From Bacteroidaceae bacterium (GTDB lineage Bacteria > Bacteroidota > Bacteroidia > Bacteroidales > Bacteroidaceae), in the NCBI GenBank assembly GCA_024401275.1, contig JAKSLJ010000016.1, positions 1 to 64,000 on the forward strand: 64,000 nucleotides of DNA, in the 5' to 3' direction. Below are positions 8,267-18,036 of this stretch, one piece after another; within the stretch, counting starts at the first letter, position 1; every line of letters starts with the position of its first letter. The notes below the pieces were generated by a model. The model was not told the DNA's origin. It searched no databases and saw only the letters and a list, made by a program, of their open reading frames with translations. The translations under genes were made by a program, and so were the position numbers.

Positions 8267-9082
8267 ATGAAATTACTAAGACGAACAATGGTCGATGCTG
8301 CATGGTATGTGGCATGCTTCCTTTTCATACAAGTGGTTGTTACGAGCGTATGTGCTGTAGTATGGAAAGACTACCCCGTAAACCCATTGGCGCTCAGCAT
8401 TAGCATGATGGTCAGCAGTTTGCTCACTATTCTGCTTTATTGGTTACGCCATTGGTGGGAGGAAAGCTTGACTGCCATTAAAAGCGTAAAGCTTTCTGTC
8501 TATAGCGCTTTGTTTTTCCTAGCCATAAGTAGTTTCCTCCCCTCTTTAGGGTTAATGGAATTGCTTGGAGTAGAAACAAACGAATCAATGGAAAGAATAA
8601 TGATGGAGATGATCATGTCGCCTTTTGGATTCGTGCTTATAGCTCTTGTTGTGCCTATTGCCGAAGAAGTTGTGCTACGCGGCTCTTTCCTCAGAGTGTT
8701 GCTGAAATACCAGGAAGAGAGCAAAGCAGAAGGCAAGAATGTGTTAGGTCGCACATACTGGCTGCCGATAATCATTTCTGCCCTTGTCTTTGGCATGATA
8801 CACGGAAACATCGCTCAGTTCGTTCACGCAACGCTTCTTGGAATTCTGCTAGGTTGGCTTTATGCCAATACAAGAACCATCGTTCCTGGCGTATTTCTTC
8901 ATTTCCTGAACAATGCAATAACCTTCTTCATCGTAACTTATTCTCCGGAAACAAACGACATGACAATCTTGGAGATGTTCGAAGGAAATGCAGTGAAACT
9001 CGCAATTCATTTGGTCGTTTGGACAGCAGTTCTTGCTTTGTCTATCTGGCGACTGAATGGAATTTTCAAAAAGGAAGCTTAG
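8267..9082 (+). CDS. CPBP family intramembrane glutamic endopeptidase
   Basis: A 271-residue membrane protein with about seven hydrophobic segments and the CPBP (CAAX protease/Abi) motifs: PIAEEVVLRGSFLR (EExxxR), FGMIHGN (FxxxH) and FLHFLNNAITF (HxxxN/B). These residues line the active site of Rce1-like proteases. Bacterial members act in peptide maturation, bacteriocin immunity or protein sorting; nothing nearby points to a substrate. Between a long AT-rich spacer and the M16 peptidase gene, likely transcribed on its own. Confidence 0.9.
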   Translation: MKLLRRTMVDAAWYVACFLFIQVVVTSVCAVVWKDYPVNPLALSISMMVSSLLTILLYWLRHWWEESLTAIKSVKLSVYSALFFLAISSFLPSLGLMELLGVETNESMERIMMEMIMSPFGFVLIALVVPIAEEVVLRGSFLRVLLKYQEESKAEGKNVLGRTYWLPIIISALVFGMIHGNIAQFVHATLLGILLGWLYANTRTIVPGVFLHFLNNAITFFIVTYSPETNDMTILEMFEGNAVKLAIHLVVWTAVLALSIWRLNGIFKKEA

Positions 9083-9223
9083 AGTTGGATAGCGTTTCTT
9101 TGCGGAAATCGCTGACAAATATCAATACTCCATACAATAATACAATTTCTTTGTAGTTTTATAATATAGTGTTAAGTCTATATATAAATAAAAGGAAAAC
9201 AAACTCAAACACATAATATAAAT

Positions 9224-12043
9224 ATGAGAAAAATTTCATCATTGATTATCATGCTGTTCATTGCTGTTGTGGCAATGGCTCAGCAGATGCCTCCTATTGA
9301 ATTCAATAAGGATGTGCGTCGCGGTAAGTTGGACAATGGTCTTACTTACTACATTCTCAAGAACCAGCACCCAGAGAAGCGCGCAAGCTTCTGGATTGCT
9401 CAGCGCGTAGGTTCAATTCAGGAAGAAGACGACCAGCGCGGTCTTGCTCACTTCCTTGAGCACATGGCTTTCAACGGTTCTGAGAACTTCAAGAGTTCTG
9501 ATGCTGTCGTAGAGTTCTGCCGTTCTATCGGCTGTTCTTTCGGTGGCGAGCTCAACGCTTACACTTCTACAGACGAAACTGTTTACCGCGTTTGCAACGT
9601 GCCAACAGAGCGCACAGAGGTTACTGACTCAGTAATGCTTATCCTCAAGGACTGGGCAAACGGTCTTTCACTCGAAGGTTCTGAGATTGACAACGAGCGT
9701 GGCGTGATCCACGAGGAATGGCGTCTCCGCTCTTCTGCTACTCAGCGTATCCTTGAGCGCAACCTTCCTGCTATCTACCCTGGCTCAAAGTATGCTTACC
9801 GTATGCCAATCGGTACAATGGAAGTTGTTGACAATTTCTCTCATGACGCTCTCCGCAAGTACTATAAGAAGTGGTACCGTCCTGACAACCAGGCTATCGT
9901 AATCGTTGGTGACATTGATGTAGATCGCACAGAAGGCAAGATCAAGGAGTTCTTCGGTAAAATTCCTGCCCCTGCTGCTGATGCTGCTCAGGTAGTTACA
10001 GAGCCAGTTCCAGACAACGAGGAGATGATTGTTGTTGTTGACAAAGACAAGGAGCAAGCACAGAACCTTATCCTCATGTGCTTCAAGTCAGAGCCACTTC
10101 CACGCGAAATGCGCGAATCTATGATGGCTGAAATGATCAACATTCTGACTTCTTCTATTTCTTCAATGGTTAACGAACGCCTTGCAGAAGCTGCTCAGGA
10201 AGCAGATTGTCCTTTCACTAATGCATCTCTCAGCTATGGCACATTCATCATGTCTCGTTCAATGGATTGCTTCGAACTTGATGTTATGCCAAAGGAAGGC
10301 AAGGATATAGAGGCAGCTCAGGCAGCTTATCGCATTATGCTTCGCGCTTTCAAGGCAGGTTTCACAGACAGCGAGTTCCAGCGTGCTAAGGACAACATCA
10401 TCTCAGCCGTAGAAGCTCAGGCACAGAACAAGGATAAGATCCACAACGACAAGATTGGTCCTAAGCTCTATCGTCACTACCTTGACGGCGATGCTGTGCC
10501 AAGCCCAGAAACAGAACTTCAGCTCGACCAGATGATTTGCGGCCAGCTTCAGGTTGCAATGGTAAACCAGATGGCAGCCGAGATGACACAGGAAATGAGC
10601 ACAGGTAAGAATACTGTCGTAATCTCTTTCAACCGTGAGGCAGAAGGTGCTGCTGTTCCAGAGGCTGACGCTATGAAGAGCGCTCTCCTCGCTGTAAACG
10701 GCGAAAGCTTCGAGGCTTATGTTGACAACGCAAAGAACGAACCTCTCGTTCCTTCTCTTCCAAAGGCTGGCAAGATCAAGAGCGAGAAGAAGAACGCTAA
10801 GTACGATGCTACTGAGCTCGTTCTCTCAAACGGCGCTAAGGTTATCATGAAGAAGACTGACTTCAAGGCTGACCAGATCATGTTCTACGCAACTTCTGTT
10901 GGCGGTAAGTCTCTCTATGGCAAGGCTGACGCAACAAACTTCAAGATGATCAACGATGCTGTTGAGGCTTCAGGTCTTGGAAACTTCAGCAACCAGGAAC
11001 TCTCAAAGGCTCTCGCTGGCAAGAAGGTTTCTCTCGGTTTCTCTCTCGGCAACCAGCACGAAACTCTCGAAGGAACTTCTACTCCAAAGGACATCGAGAC
11101 ATTCATGCAGCTCGCTTACCTCTACTTCACAAAGATTAACCCAGACGAGAAGTCATACGCTAATGTTGTTGCTCAGTATGAGAATGCTCTCAAGAATATC
11201 GACATCAACCCAGATGTAGCTTTCTCTGACTCTATCAACAATACTCTCCACGACTACAACTACGCAGATCAGCGCATCACTCTCGACGATCTCAAGAAGG
11301 TTGACTATGCACGTTGTCTCCAGATTGCAAAGGAGCGTCTTGCTAACGCTGGTGACTTCACATTCTACTTCGTTGGTAACTATGATGAAGCTCAGCTCAA
11401 GGATCTCATCTGCAAGTATATTGCTTCACTTCCAGGCGATCCAAAGAAGGCAGAAAAGTCAAAGAGTGTAGCTGTTTACCATCAGGGTACAAAGGAGAAC
11501 GTCTTCACTCGCAAGATGGAAACTCCAAAGGCTAACGCTCGCTTCATGTGGTATAGCACAACAACTCCTTACACTATCGAGAACCAGCTCAACGCTCAGG
11601 CAGCAGGTGAAGTTCTTGGCATGATCTACTTGAAGGAGATACGCGAGAAGGAAAGTGCTGCTTACTCTGCTGCTGCAGGTGGTAACATATCTCCATCACT
11701 CGACATTCCATTCTGCTACATCGTAGGTGTTTGTCCATTTACTCCAGAGAAGAAGGACATCGCTCTCCGTATCATGGACGAGGAACTCGTTAACCTCTCT
11801 AAGACAGTTGATGCTGACATGCTCGCAAAGGTTAAGGAGAACATGCTCAAGACAACTCAGGAGCAGCTCAAGACAAACTCTTACTGGCTCAACATCATGG
11901 CAGCTGACTACGAGTACGGAATTGATGCTCTCACTAAGACAGAACCTGCAATCAAGGCTCTTACTCCTGCATCTGTTTCTAAGTTAGTGAAGGATGTCAT
12001 CCTCCCAGCCAACAAGGTTAAGGTCATCATGCTTCCTGAATAA
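9224..12043 (+). CDS. M16 family zinc peptidase (PqqL/insulinase-like), exported
   Basis: A 939-residue protein with a signal peptide (MRKISSLIIMLFIAVVAMAQ). Two M16 halves follow. The first has the inverted zinc motif HFLEH (H76, E79, H80) and the downstream glutamate in NERGVIHEEW (about E158); the second half lacks the motif, as usual for the inactive half. Such proteins degrade peptides in the periplasm or at the outer membrane. Codons are strongly biased (CTC, AAG, GCT), as in highly expressed genes of this window. It is convergent with cca across a shared hairpin. Confidence 0.93.
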   Translation: MRKISSLIIMLFIAVVAMAQQMPPIEFNKDVRRGKLDNGLTYYILKNQHPEKRASFWIAQRVGSIQEEDDQRGLAHFLEHMAFNGSENFKSSDAVVEFCRSIGCSFGGELNAYTSTDETVYRVCNVPTERTEVTDSVMLILKDWANGLSLEGSEIDNERGVIHEEWRLRSSATQRILERNLPAIYPGSKYAYRMPIGTMEVVDNFSHDALRKYYKKWYRPDNQAIVIVGDIDVDRTEGKIKEFFGKIPAPAADAAQVVTEPVPDNEEMIVVVDKDKEQAQNLILMCFKSEPLPREMRESMMAEMINILTSSISSMVNERLAEAAQEADCPFTNASLSYGTFIMSRSMDCFELDVMPKEGKDIEAAQAAYRIMLRAFKAGFTDSEFQRAKDNIISAVEAQAQNKDKIHNDKIGPKLYRHYLDGDAVPSPETELQLDQMICGQLQVAMVNQMAAEMTQEMSTGKNTVVISFNREAEGAAVPEADAMKSALLAVNGESFEAYVDNAKNEPLVPSLPKAGKIKSEKKNAKYDATELVLSNGAKVIMKKTDFKADQIMFYATSVGGKSLYGKADATNFKMINDAVEASGLGNFSNQELSKALAGKKVSLGFSLGNQHETLEGTSTPKDIETFMQLAYLYFTKINPDEKSYANVVAQYENALKNIDINPDVAFSDSINNTLHDYNYADQRITLDDLKKVDYARCLQIAKERLANAGDFTFYFVGNYDEAQLKDLICKYIASLPGDPKKAEKSKSVAVYHQGTKENVFTRKMETPKANARFMWYSTTTPYTIENQLNAQAAGEVLGMIYLKEIREKESAAYSAAAGGNISPSLDIPFCYIVGVCPFTPEKKDIALRIMDEELVNLSKTVDADMLAKVKENMLKTTQEQLKTNSYWLNIMAADYEYGIDALTKTEPAIKALTPASVSKLVKDVILPANKVKVIMLPE

Positions 12044-12068
12044 TAGCATCTGCTTATAGGAACAAATA

Positions 12069-12138
12069 GTAGGGCGAAGATTTCTGAGCCGTTTTCAAGA
12101 AACTAATTGAAAATGCTACTCAGGCATCCTCGCCCTAC
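12069..12138. terminator. large bidirectional hairpin between convergent genes
   Basis: GTAGGGCGA (12069-12077) pairs with TCGCCCTAC (12130-12138), with further imperfect pairing inside (TCTGAG, GTTTTC with GAAAAT, CTCAGG). It sits between the convergent M16 and cca genes; there is no strong T run, so the terminator role is inferred from position. Confidence 0.55.
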
Positions 12139-12183
12139 CTATTTATTTGCCAGCTATAACAATTCAACAACGAATTTAGCGTT

Positions 12184-13686
12184 TTAGACCAACCCCATTT
12201 GCTTAGCTTTCTGCAAAAGAAGCTCCATAAGTGGTTCGCGTTCGTTTGGAACCTTGTTGTCGAGAACTGCGTCTTTGAGATATTGTTTCAGAGTGCCGAC
12301 CTCTCGCGATGGCTTCAGATTGAACATTTCCATTATCTCGTTTCCGTCGATAACTGGCTGGAGAAGGCGCTTAAAGTCTTTTTCCTTCAGGTCAACAAGC
12401 TTTTCGCGAACCATGCGGAAGTTCTCAAGGAAGATCTTCTTCTTCACTTCGTTCTTCGAGGTGATGTCGGCTTCGCAGAGCGTCATGAGGTCGTCAATAT
12501 CGTCGCCGGCGTCGTTTATCAGTCGGCGAACGGCAGAATCGGTAACCTCCTCATCTGCAATGACTTGCGGACGCATGTGCATATCGACAAGTTTCTGCAC
12601 GTACTTCATCTTCATGTCGAGCGGAAGTTTCAGTCGGCGGAAAACTTCCGGCACCATCTTAGCTCCAAGGAAGTTGTGGTTCTTGAATGTCCAGCCGTGT
12701 GGCACTTCCCATCGCTTGCTCTTCGGCTTTCCAATGTCGTGAAGGAGAGCTGCCCAGAGAAGCCATAGTCCGTCCTCGTTTCCTTCGATAGACGAAGCAT
12801 CACGCCCTTCTTCCGAAGCTTTCTGACGGCGAATGCGTGCCGCCACGTTGTCGAGGACTTCAAGTGTGTGATAGAAGTTATTCTTATGCGCGCGCCCGTT
12901 CTTTGTCTCAACGACGTCAAGAGCCGCAAGCTCGGGCAGAATGAGTTGAAGGAGTCCGCAGCGGTGAAGATCGACAAAGCCTTTGCTCGGCGTTGGCGAG
13001 AGGAGAATCTTGTTCAGCTCTACCTCTATTCGCTCGCCAGAGATAATCTTTATGCGCTCAGCCATTCGCTCAAGGGCGGAGAAGGTTTCCTCGTCGATGA
13101 AGAAGTTCAACTGAGTGGCGAAACGGATGCAACGGAGCATTCGAAGAGGATCGTCGGAGAAGGTTATGTCTGGATCGAGCGGCGTGCGGATAATGCCGTC
13201 CTCAAGGTCTTCTATTCCGTAGAACGGGTCAACGAGTTCGCCGAAGCGGTCTTTGTTCAGGCAGATAGCCATGGCGTTAATCGTGAAATCGCGGCGGTTC
13301 TGGTCGTCTTCGAGAGTGCCGTTCTCCACAATAGGCTTTCGGCTGTTTCGCTGATAGCTTTCCTTACGCGCGCCGACGAACTCAATCTCTTCCCTGCCCC
13401 ACTTTACCTGAGCCGTACCGAAGTTCTTGAACACGCTAAGATGAGCCTTGCGACGGCTCGCGCTGTCGATACGCTTCTTAAGCGCCTTGGCGAGTTCTAT
13501 TCCCGAACCTACCACGACGACATCCACGTCCTTGGACGGTCGCTCGAGGAAGAGGTCGCGCACATAGCCGCCAACAACGTAACATTCCACCCCAAGCTGA
13601 TCGGCAGTATCGCCTATGAGGTGGAATAGAGGTTTATCGAGTATATTTGCTAATTCTGAGTCGGAGTAGATTTTCATCTTTGGCAT
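12184..13686 (-). CDS. cca: CCA tRNA nucleotidyltransferase with HD domain
   Basis: A 500-residue class II nucleotidyltransferase. The head has GGYVRDLFLERPSKDVDVVV (about residues 38-57, with GG and DxD metal ligands), RRDFTINAMA and DPLRMLRCIRFA; the C-terminal part has an HD phosphohydrolase motif (LLHDIGKPKSKRW, about 316-328). The enzyme adds or repairs the 3'-CCA of tRNAs; the HD part may hydrolyse 2',3'-cyclic ends. A poly(A) polymerase role cannot be excluded by sequence alone. A second ATG at codon 4 (MKIYSD) is possible. It lies downstream of porX on the same strand, separated by a 120-bp repeat element. Confidence 0.93.
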   Translation of the reverse strand: MPKMKIYSDSELANILDKPLFHLIGDTADQLGVECYVVGGYVRDLFLERPSKDVDVVVVGSGIELAKALKKRIDSASRRKAHLSVFKNFGTAQVKWGREEIEFVGARKESYQRNSRKPIVENGTLEDDQNRRDFTINAMAICLNKDRFGELVDPFYGIEDLEDGIIRTPLDPDITFSDDPLRMLRCIRFATQLNFFIDEETFSALERMAERIKIISGERIEVELNKILLSPTPSKGFVDLHRCGLLQLILPELAALDVVETKNGRAHKNNFYHTLEVLDNVAARIRRQKASEEGRDASSIEGNEDGLWLLWAALLHDIGKPKSKRWEVPHGWTFKNHNFLGAKMVPEVFRRLKLPLDMKMKYVQKLVDMHMRPQVIADEEVTDSAVRRLINDAGDDIDDLMTLCEADITSKNEVKKKIFLENFRMVREKLVDLKEKDFKRLLQPVIDGNEIMEMFNLKPSREVGTLKQYLKDAVLDNKVPNEREPLMELLLQKAKQMGLV

Positions 13687-13808
13687 TGTTTTAGCCTTGC
13701 CGAAAACGGCAAGGAAGAGTCTTTGCTTATAACCCGCAAGGCTTATCTATACCCGCAAGGCTAATAAACATTCCTCCCTCGGGAGGGCTTGGGTGGGCTT
13801 TTGGGGGC
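13687..13808. repeat. dispersed intergenic element, family B (copy 1)
   Basis: Hairpin CCTTGCCG-AAAA-CGGCAAGG, then AGAGTCTTTGCTTATAACCC, two copies of ACCCGCAAGGCT, then the palindrome CCTCCC-TC-GGGAGG followed by GCTTGGGTGGGCTTTTGGGG. Closely related copies lie at 15363 and 18037. Confidence 0.7.
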
Positions 13809-15362
13809 TTACCTTCTTCCTCGCATGGTTATTACGGGCACGAGCATTTCCTCCATAGAGATGCCGCCATGCTGGAAGGTGTCCTTGTAGTAAGAGACGT
13901 AGTAGTTATAGTTGTTCGGATAAGCGAAGAAGGTATCTCCGGTAGCAAAGACATAGCTTGTGGAGATGTTTGGCGCAGGGAGTTGCGCGTCCTTCGGATT
14001 CTTTATCACATAGACTTCTTTCTGGTTGTAAGCGAGGTTCTTGCCGAGCTTGTAGCGAAGATTGGTGTTCGTGTTGCGGTCGCCGATAATCTTTATAGGC
14101 TTTGAAGCGCGGATAGAGCCGTGGTCGGTAGTAAGGACTATCGTGTAGTTGCTCTTGGCAAGAAGCTTGAAGAGTTCGGAGAGCACGGAATGCTCGAACC
14201 AACTGCGCGTAATAGAGCGATAGGCAGCCTCGTTATTTGCAAGTTCACGAACCATCTTCGACTCGGTTCTCGCGTGAGAGAGCATGTCTATAAAGTTGAC
14301 TACCAAAACATTAAGGTCATACTGTTCAAGATTCCTGTATTGCTGAAGGAAATGATCAGCTCCTTGAGAGTCGTTTATTTTATGATAAGAGAACGTGTTC
14401 TTGCGGCGATATCGGTCGAGAATGGTCTGAATGAGTGGAGCTTCGTTCAGGTTCTTGCCTTCCTCTTCGTCCTCATCCACCCAAAGGTCTGGGAACATTC
14501 GGGCTATCTGGTCAGGCATCAAGCCGGAGAAGATGGCATTTCGCGCATATTGGGTTGCGGTAGGAAGAATCGTTGTGTAGAGTTGTTCGTCAACGTCGAA
14601 GCCGTCGGCAATGTCTTCTGCCAAGGCACGCCACTGGTCGTAGCGGAAATTGTCTATCACGATAAGGAACACTTTCTCGCCGTTGTCAAGAAGCGGGAAA
14701 ATCTTCTTCGCCATGAGATTGTTGCTCATGACGAGGTCTGTTCCCTTGCCTCCCGGACGTGTTTCCTCAACCCAATTGAGGTAGTTCTTTTTGACGAACT
14801 TCGTGAAGCCGTTGTTAGCTTCTTCCTTCTGCGAGCGAAGCATGTCCATCATGCCCGTATCGGCTGCGGAAAGTTGGAGTTCCTGAAGAGTCAGTCGCTT
14901 GTAAACGTCCATCCATTCCTGCAAGCTGCGAGCGTTGTCTATCTGCATGGAGATATTCATAAAGCTCTGCTGATAAGACGATTGCGCAACTTGCGAAACG
15001 ATTTCCTTCTTATGAATATTCTTCTTAAGGGTAAGGAGAATCTGAGCCGGATTGACAGGCTTTATCAGATAATCAGCTATCTGCTGACCGATAGCCTGGT
15101 TCATGATGTCTTCCTCCTCGCTCTTCGTCACCATAACGACAGGTGTAGCCGGCTGAATCTCTTTTATGGTCTGGAGAGTTTCAAGACCGGTAAGACCTGG
15201 CATCATCTCGTCGAGAAGGACAAGGTCGAATGTGTGCTCACGACAAAGTTCTATGGCGTCAGTGCCGTTGCTTGCCGTGGTCATTTCATATCCCTTCTTC
15301 TCAAGAAAGAGAATATGAGCGTGAAGGAGTTCTATTTCGTCGTCAACCCAGAGGAGATGCAT
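13809..15362 (-). CDS. porX: PorX-like response regulator with PglZ/alkaline-phosphatase-type effector domain
   Basis: A 517-residue protein. Residues 1-120 are a CheY-like receiver (VDDE near the N terminus, phospho-acceptor D51 in DLVLLDEMMPG, T79/K80 region, K101). Residues about 210-517 form a PglZ/alkaline phosphatase-superfamily domain: metal ligand D237 in IVIDNFRYDQW, nucleophile-region LPTATQ (T268-T270), TTDHGS and QHGGIS. In Porphyromonas gingivalis PorX is the cytoplasmic regulator of type IX secretion, partnered with the kinase PorY; its effector domain is a phosphodiesterase. Its cognate kinase is not in this window. It lies directly downstream of a PorE-like gene, which supports the assignment. 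Confidence 0.9.
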   Translation of the reverse strand: MHLLWVDDEIELLHAHILFLEKKGYEMTTASNGTDAIELCREHTFDLVLLDEMMPGLTGLETLQTIKEIQPATPVVMVTKSEEEDIMNQAIGQQIADYLIKPVNPAQILLTLKKNIHKKEIVSQVAQSSYQQSFMNISMQIDNARSLQEWMDVYKRLTLQELQLSAADTGMMDMLRSQKEEANNGFTKFVKKNYLNWVEETRPGGKGTDLVMSNNLMAKKIFPLLDNGEKVFLIVIDNFRYDQWRALAEDIADGFDVDEQLYTTILPTATQYARNAIFSGLMPDQIARMFPDLWVDEDEEEGKNLNEAPLIQTILDRYRRKNTFSYHKINDSQGADHFLQQYRNLEQYDLNVLVVNFIDMLSHARTESKMVRELANNEAAYRSITRSWFEHSVLSELFKLLAKSNYTIVLTTDHGSIRASKPIKIIGDRNTNTNLRYKLGKNLAYNQKEVYVIKNPKDAQLPAPNISTSYVFATGDTFFAYPNNYNYYVSYYKDTFQHGGISMEEMLVPVITMRGRR

Positions 15363-15502
15363 GGTGGTTTTGAGGTTTTGGGTTTTTAGTTTTTAGTTCT
15401 TAGCCCTGCCGTAAACGACAGGAAAGAGTCTTTGCTCGCAAGGCTATTAAAGCACCTATCGCAAGGCTATTAAAGGTTTCCCCTATGGGGGTAGCAGGCT
15501 TT
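15363..15502. repeat. dispersed intergenic element, family B (copy 2)
   Basis: GTTTTTAG-type heptamers (about 15375-15400), TTAGCC, the hairpin CCTGCCG-TAAA-CGACAGG, AGAGTCTTTGCTCGCAAGGC and a second GCAAGGCTATTAAAG. Confidence 0.65.
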
Positions 15503-17458
15503 TTAGAAGTCGAAATCAAGTTCTTCTTCCGAAGCTTCAGGTTTCTTCTTCTGCTGAGGCGGGTTCTTGAGGTTTCCGTTCTCGTCAAACATGTTATATG
15601 TGGTTCGGAGAATGAGGAACTCGGTTCGTCGGTTCACCTCGTTACAGATTTCCTGCTTATCGGCTTCGAGCGTCTTGATGTAATCTTCGGTCAGTTTCTC
15701 GCCTACCTTAAGCCACGGATAACGCTTGTTGAGCTTCTTGTTTACGGTCTTCGGATTCTCCTTGCCGTAGCCTACAGGCGTCATACGGTCGGCTGCTATT
15801 CCTTTCTCTATCAGATAATTGACAACTGATTCGGCACGTCTCTGAGAAAGGTCTTTGTTAAGCTGCTCGCTGCCTCGGTAGTCACAATGTGAGGAAAGCT
15901 CTATCGTAACGTTTGGATTCTGGCGAAGCATTTCGGCAAGACTGTCAAGAGCCAAATTCGACTCTGGTCGGAGCGTAGCCTTGGCAAAGTCGTAGAAGAT
16001 GTTCTCTATGAGCGTCGGAGTGTTGAAGGCGGCAAGAGGGAACTGCTGAACATAGTCGTGAGCCACGGTTACGGTATCTGGTATCATGACCTGCGACTTG
16101 GCGTTCAGATAACCCTTGCACGAAGCGAGCATGATATACTCCGTACCAGGCTCGGCTACGAATGTGAAGGAACCGTCACTCTTTACTGTAGCGTGTCGGT
16201 TTGTGCCGTCGTTTCCTATTATATAAACCTGAGCCTGAGGCAGTTCATAACCGTCCATCTCGTAAATCCAGCCGGTTATGGTCTGCGTCATTTCCGGAAG
16301 TTCGAAGCTGTAGATGTGGTCGCAGCCACGAGCATCGCCACGACTTGAAGAGAAGTAGCCGCGATTATGAACGCCCTCGAAGGTCATTCCGAAATCGTCG
16401 GCATTGGTGTTGAGCGGAAAACCAGGGTGGGTAAGCTCAAACTTGCGTGTCTGGCGGTTAACGGAAGCGATGTAGATGTCGAGTCCGCCCATGGAACTCT
16501 CGCGATCTGACGAGAAGTAGAGGTCGCCATTAGGACGGAAAGTAGGGAACATCTCGTTGCCCGGCGAGTTTACCGGTTCTCCGAGATTCTCCACGCCTCC
16601 TATTCCACCGGCTCCAATCCTCACACGCCAGATGTCAGTGCCGCCCTTTCCGCCAGGCATGTCGCTAACGAAATAAAGCCAGCCGCCATCAGGAGAAATT
16701 GCAGGATGGGCAAATGAAGAGAGCGTGTCTTTCGCTATCTCAACGACTGTAGGCTTCGACCACGCTGCATCAGCACGCTTGGAAACAACGATTTGGGCAT
16801 AACGAGGATAGGAAGGGTCTGTAACGCATTGCGTAAGATACATCTCCGAACCGTCAGGAGTGAAACAGCAGGCACCTTCGTCGAACTCGCTGTTCAAACC
16901 AGATTCAATGGTTTGCGGCCTACCCCACTTTCCCTTCTCGTCCTTCTCGCAGAAAAAGATGTCGCCGTTTTTCATGCCGGTAATTCCGGAAAGTTCGTCG
17001 CCTTGAGCGTCATTACGGTTTGAGGTGAAATAGATGCGGTCATACTGATCGCCGAAAAGCATTGGCGAGAAGTCGGAGCGACGGGAATTGAAGATGTCCA
17101 TCTTCTTCACCTTGTAGTGCGAAGCAGGTTCTTTCTTCGTCTTAGACTTCTTCTCCTGGAAAGCGAGAGCCTCGGTCACAGGAAGAGAGTCAATGCCATA
17201 GCGAACGGCATTCTTGTAAGCCGCTAAAGCCTTCTGAGTGTTGTTTATGCGGGCGTTACATTCTGCAAGCTTCAAAGCACGCTCTGCACGCAAAGGCTTG
17301 TCCTTAGTAGAAGTCTTCTGGTAAGCTTTCTTATAGCACTGGGCAGCCTCGTAGTACTCTCCGAGTGCCACGAACTTATCGCCCTTCTTCACGGTGTTTT
17401 CCACACCACATGAAGCGAGAAGAACAATTAGGACAAATATGTAGAGAAAGTTTCTCAT
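15503..17458 (-). CDS. porE: PorE-like lipoprotein: TPR, PD40 propeller, CRD and OmpA domain
   Basis: A 651-residue lipoprotein (signal MRNFLYIFVLIVLLASCG). Order of parts: tetratricopeptide-like helices (about 25-110, GEYYEAAQCYKKAYQK), a WD40-like PD40 propeller (about 130-385, with repeats such as DRIYFTSNRND, GWLYFVSDMPGGKGGTDIW and DLYFSSDRESSMGGLDIY), a carboxypeptidase regulatory-like domain (about 393-465) and an OmpA-type peptidoglycan-binding domain (about 485-600, IELSSHCDYRGSEQLNKDLS). This is the domain order described for PorE, the lipoprotein that links the type IX secretion ring to peptidoglycan. Other OmpA-PD40 lipoproteins share parts of this layout, so the adjacent porX is useful support. 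Confidence 0.82.
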   Translation of the reverse strand: MRNFLYIFVLIVLLASCGVENTVKKGDKFVALGEYYEAAQCYKKAYQKTSTKDKPLRAERALKLAECNARINNTQKALAAYKNAVRYGIDSLPVTEALAFQEKKSKTKKEPASHYKVKKMDIFNSRRSDFSPMLFGDQYDRIYFTSNRNDAQGDELSGITGMKNGDIFFCEKDEKGKWGRPQTIESGLNSEFDEGACCFTPDGSEMYLTQCVTDPSYPRYAQIVVSKRADAAWSKPTVVEIAKDTLSSFAHPAISPDGGWLYFVSDMPGGKGGTDIWRVRIGAGGIGGVENLGEPVNSPGNEMFPTFRPNGDLYFSSDRESSMGGLDIYIASVNRQTRKFELTHPGFPLNTNADDFGMTFEGVHNRGYFSSSRGDARGCDHIYSFELPEMTQTITGWIYEMDGYELPQAQVYIIGNDGTNRHATVKSDGSFTFVAEPGTEYIMLASCKGYLNAKSQVMIPDTVTVAHDYVQQFPLAAFNTPTLIENIFYDFAKATLRPESNLALDSLAEMLRQNPNVTIELSSHCDYRGSEQLNKDLSQRRAESVVNYLIEKGIAADRMTPVGYGKENPKTVNKKLNKRYPWLKVGEKLTEDYIKTLEADKQEICNEVNRRTEFLILRTTYNMFDENGNLKNPPQQKKKPEASEEELDFDF

Positions 17459-17568
17459 AAGAACCTTCTTCAGAGATGCGCTGCCAGAAGCGCTCCAAAA
17501 GGGACATTTTTGAGGCAGCTGGTGTCCTGAGGGCAGGACACCTCCGAGATTACGCTCTGACCGAAGCT

Positions 17569-18036
17569 TTAGTTGTTAAAATAGTAGAGGAAGATAGCGT
17601 TACCTTCAAGTGCCTTCTTGCCTGTCTCTGCAATGGCAAGCGTGAAGTTTACTGTAACCTTTGCAATTCCACGAAGATTCTGTATGCTCTTAAGACCGGC
17701 TGTGAGCGAAATGCTCTGACCAGAAAGAACTGGCTGACCGAACTTCATGTTCTCCATACCGTAGTTCACGAGCATCTTGATGTTGTTAACCTGAATAAGG
17801 TCCTGCCAGAGCTTTGGCAACACGCTAAGAGTGAGATAACCGTGAACGATAGTTGACTTGTAAGGACTCTCAACGGCTGCACGCTCTGTATCAACGTGAA
17901 TCCACTGGTGGTCGGAAGTTGCGTCAGCAAAAAGGTTAATACGGTTCTGGTCGATAACCATTGGCTCTGTTGTGCCGATTGTCTTGCCTTCAAAGGCTGC
18001 GAATTCTTCGTAAGAGTTTACTACTACTTGTTCCAT
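17569..18036 (-). CDS. MaoC-like (R)-specific hydratase family protein
   Basis: A 155-residue hot-dog-fold protein. The hydratase motif is visible as FADATSDHQWIHVD (about residues 52-65, catalytic Asp and His) followed by IVHGYLTLS. Family members hydrate trans-2-enoyl-CoA or act in fatty-acid or polyhydroxyalkanoate metabolism; some NodN-like members have other substrates. No fatty-acid genes adjoin it. It lies between kdsB and porE on the same strand with repeat element B copies on one side. Confidence 0.85.
   Translation of the reverse strand: MEQVVVNSYEEFAAFEGKTIGTTEPMVIDQNRINLFADATSDHQWIHVDTERAAVESPYKSTIVHGYLTLSVLPKLWQDLIQVNNIKMLVNYGMENMKFGQPVLSGQSISLTAGLKSIQNLRGIAKVTVNFTLAIAETGKKALEGNAIFLYYFNN

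Noticed and set aside
14121-15389. A 422-codon open frame antisense to porX.
   Set aside because: The porX frame has clear receiver and PglZ motifs; the antisense product has no recognisable features.
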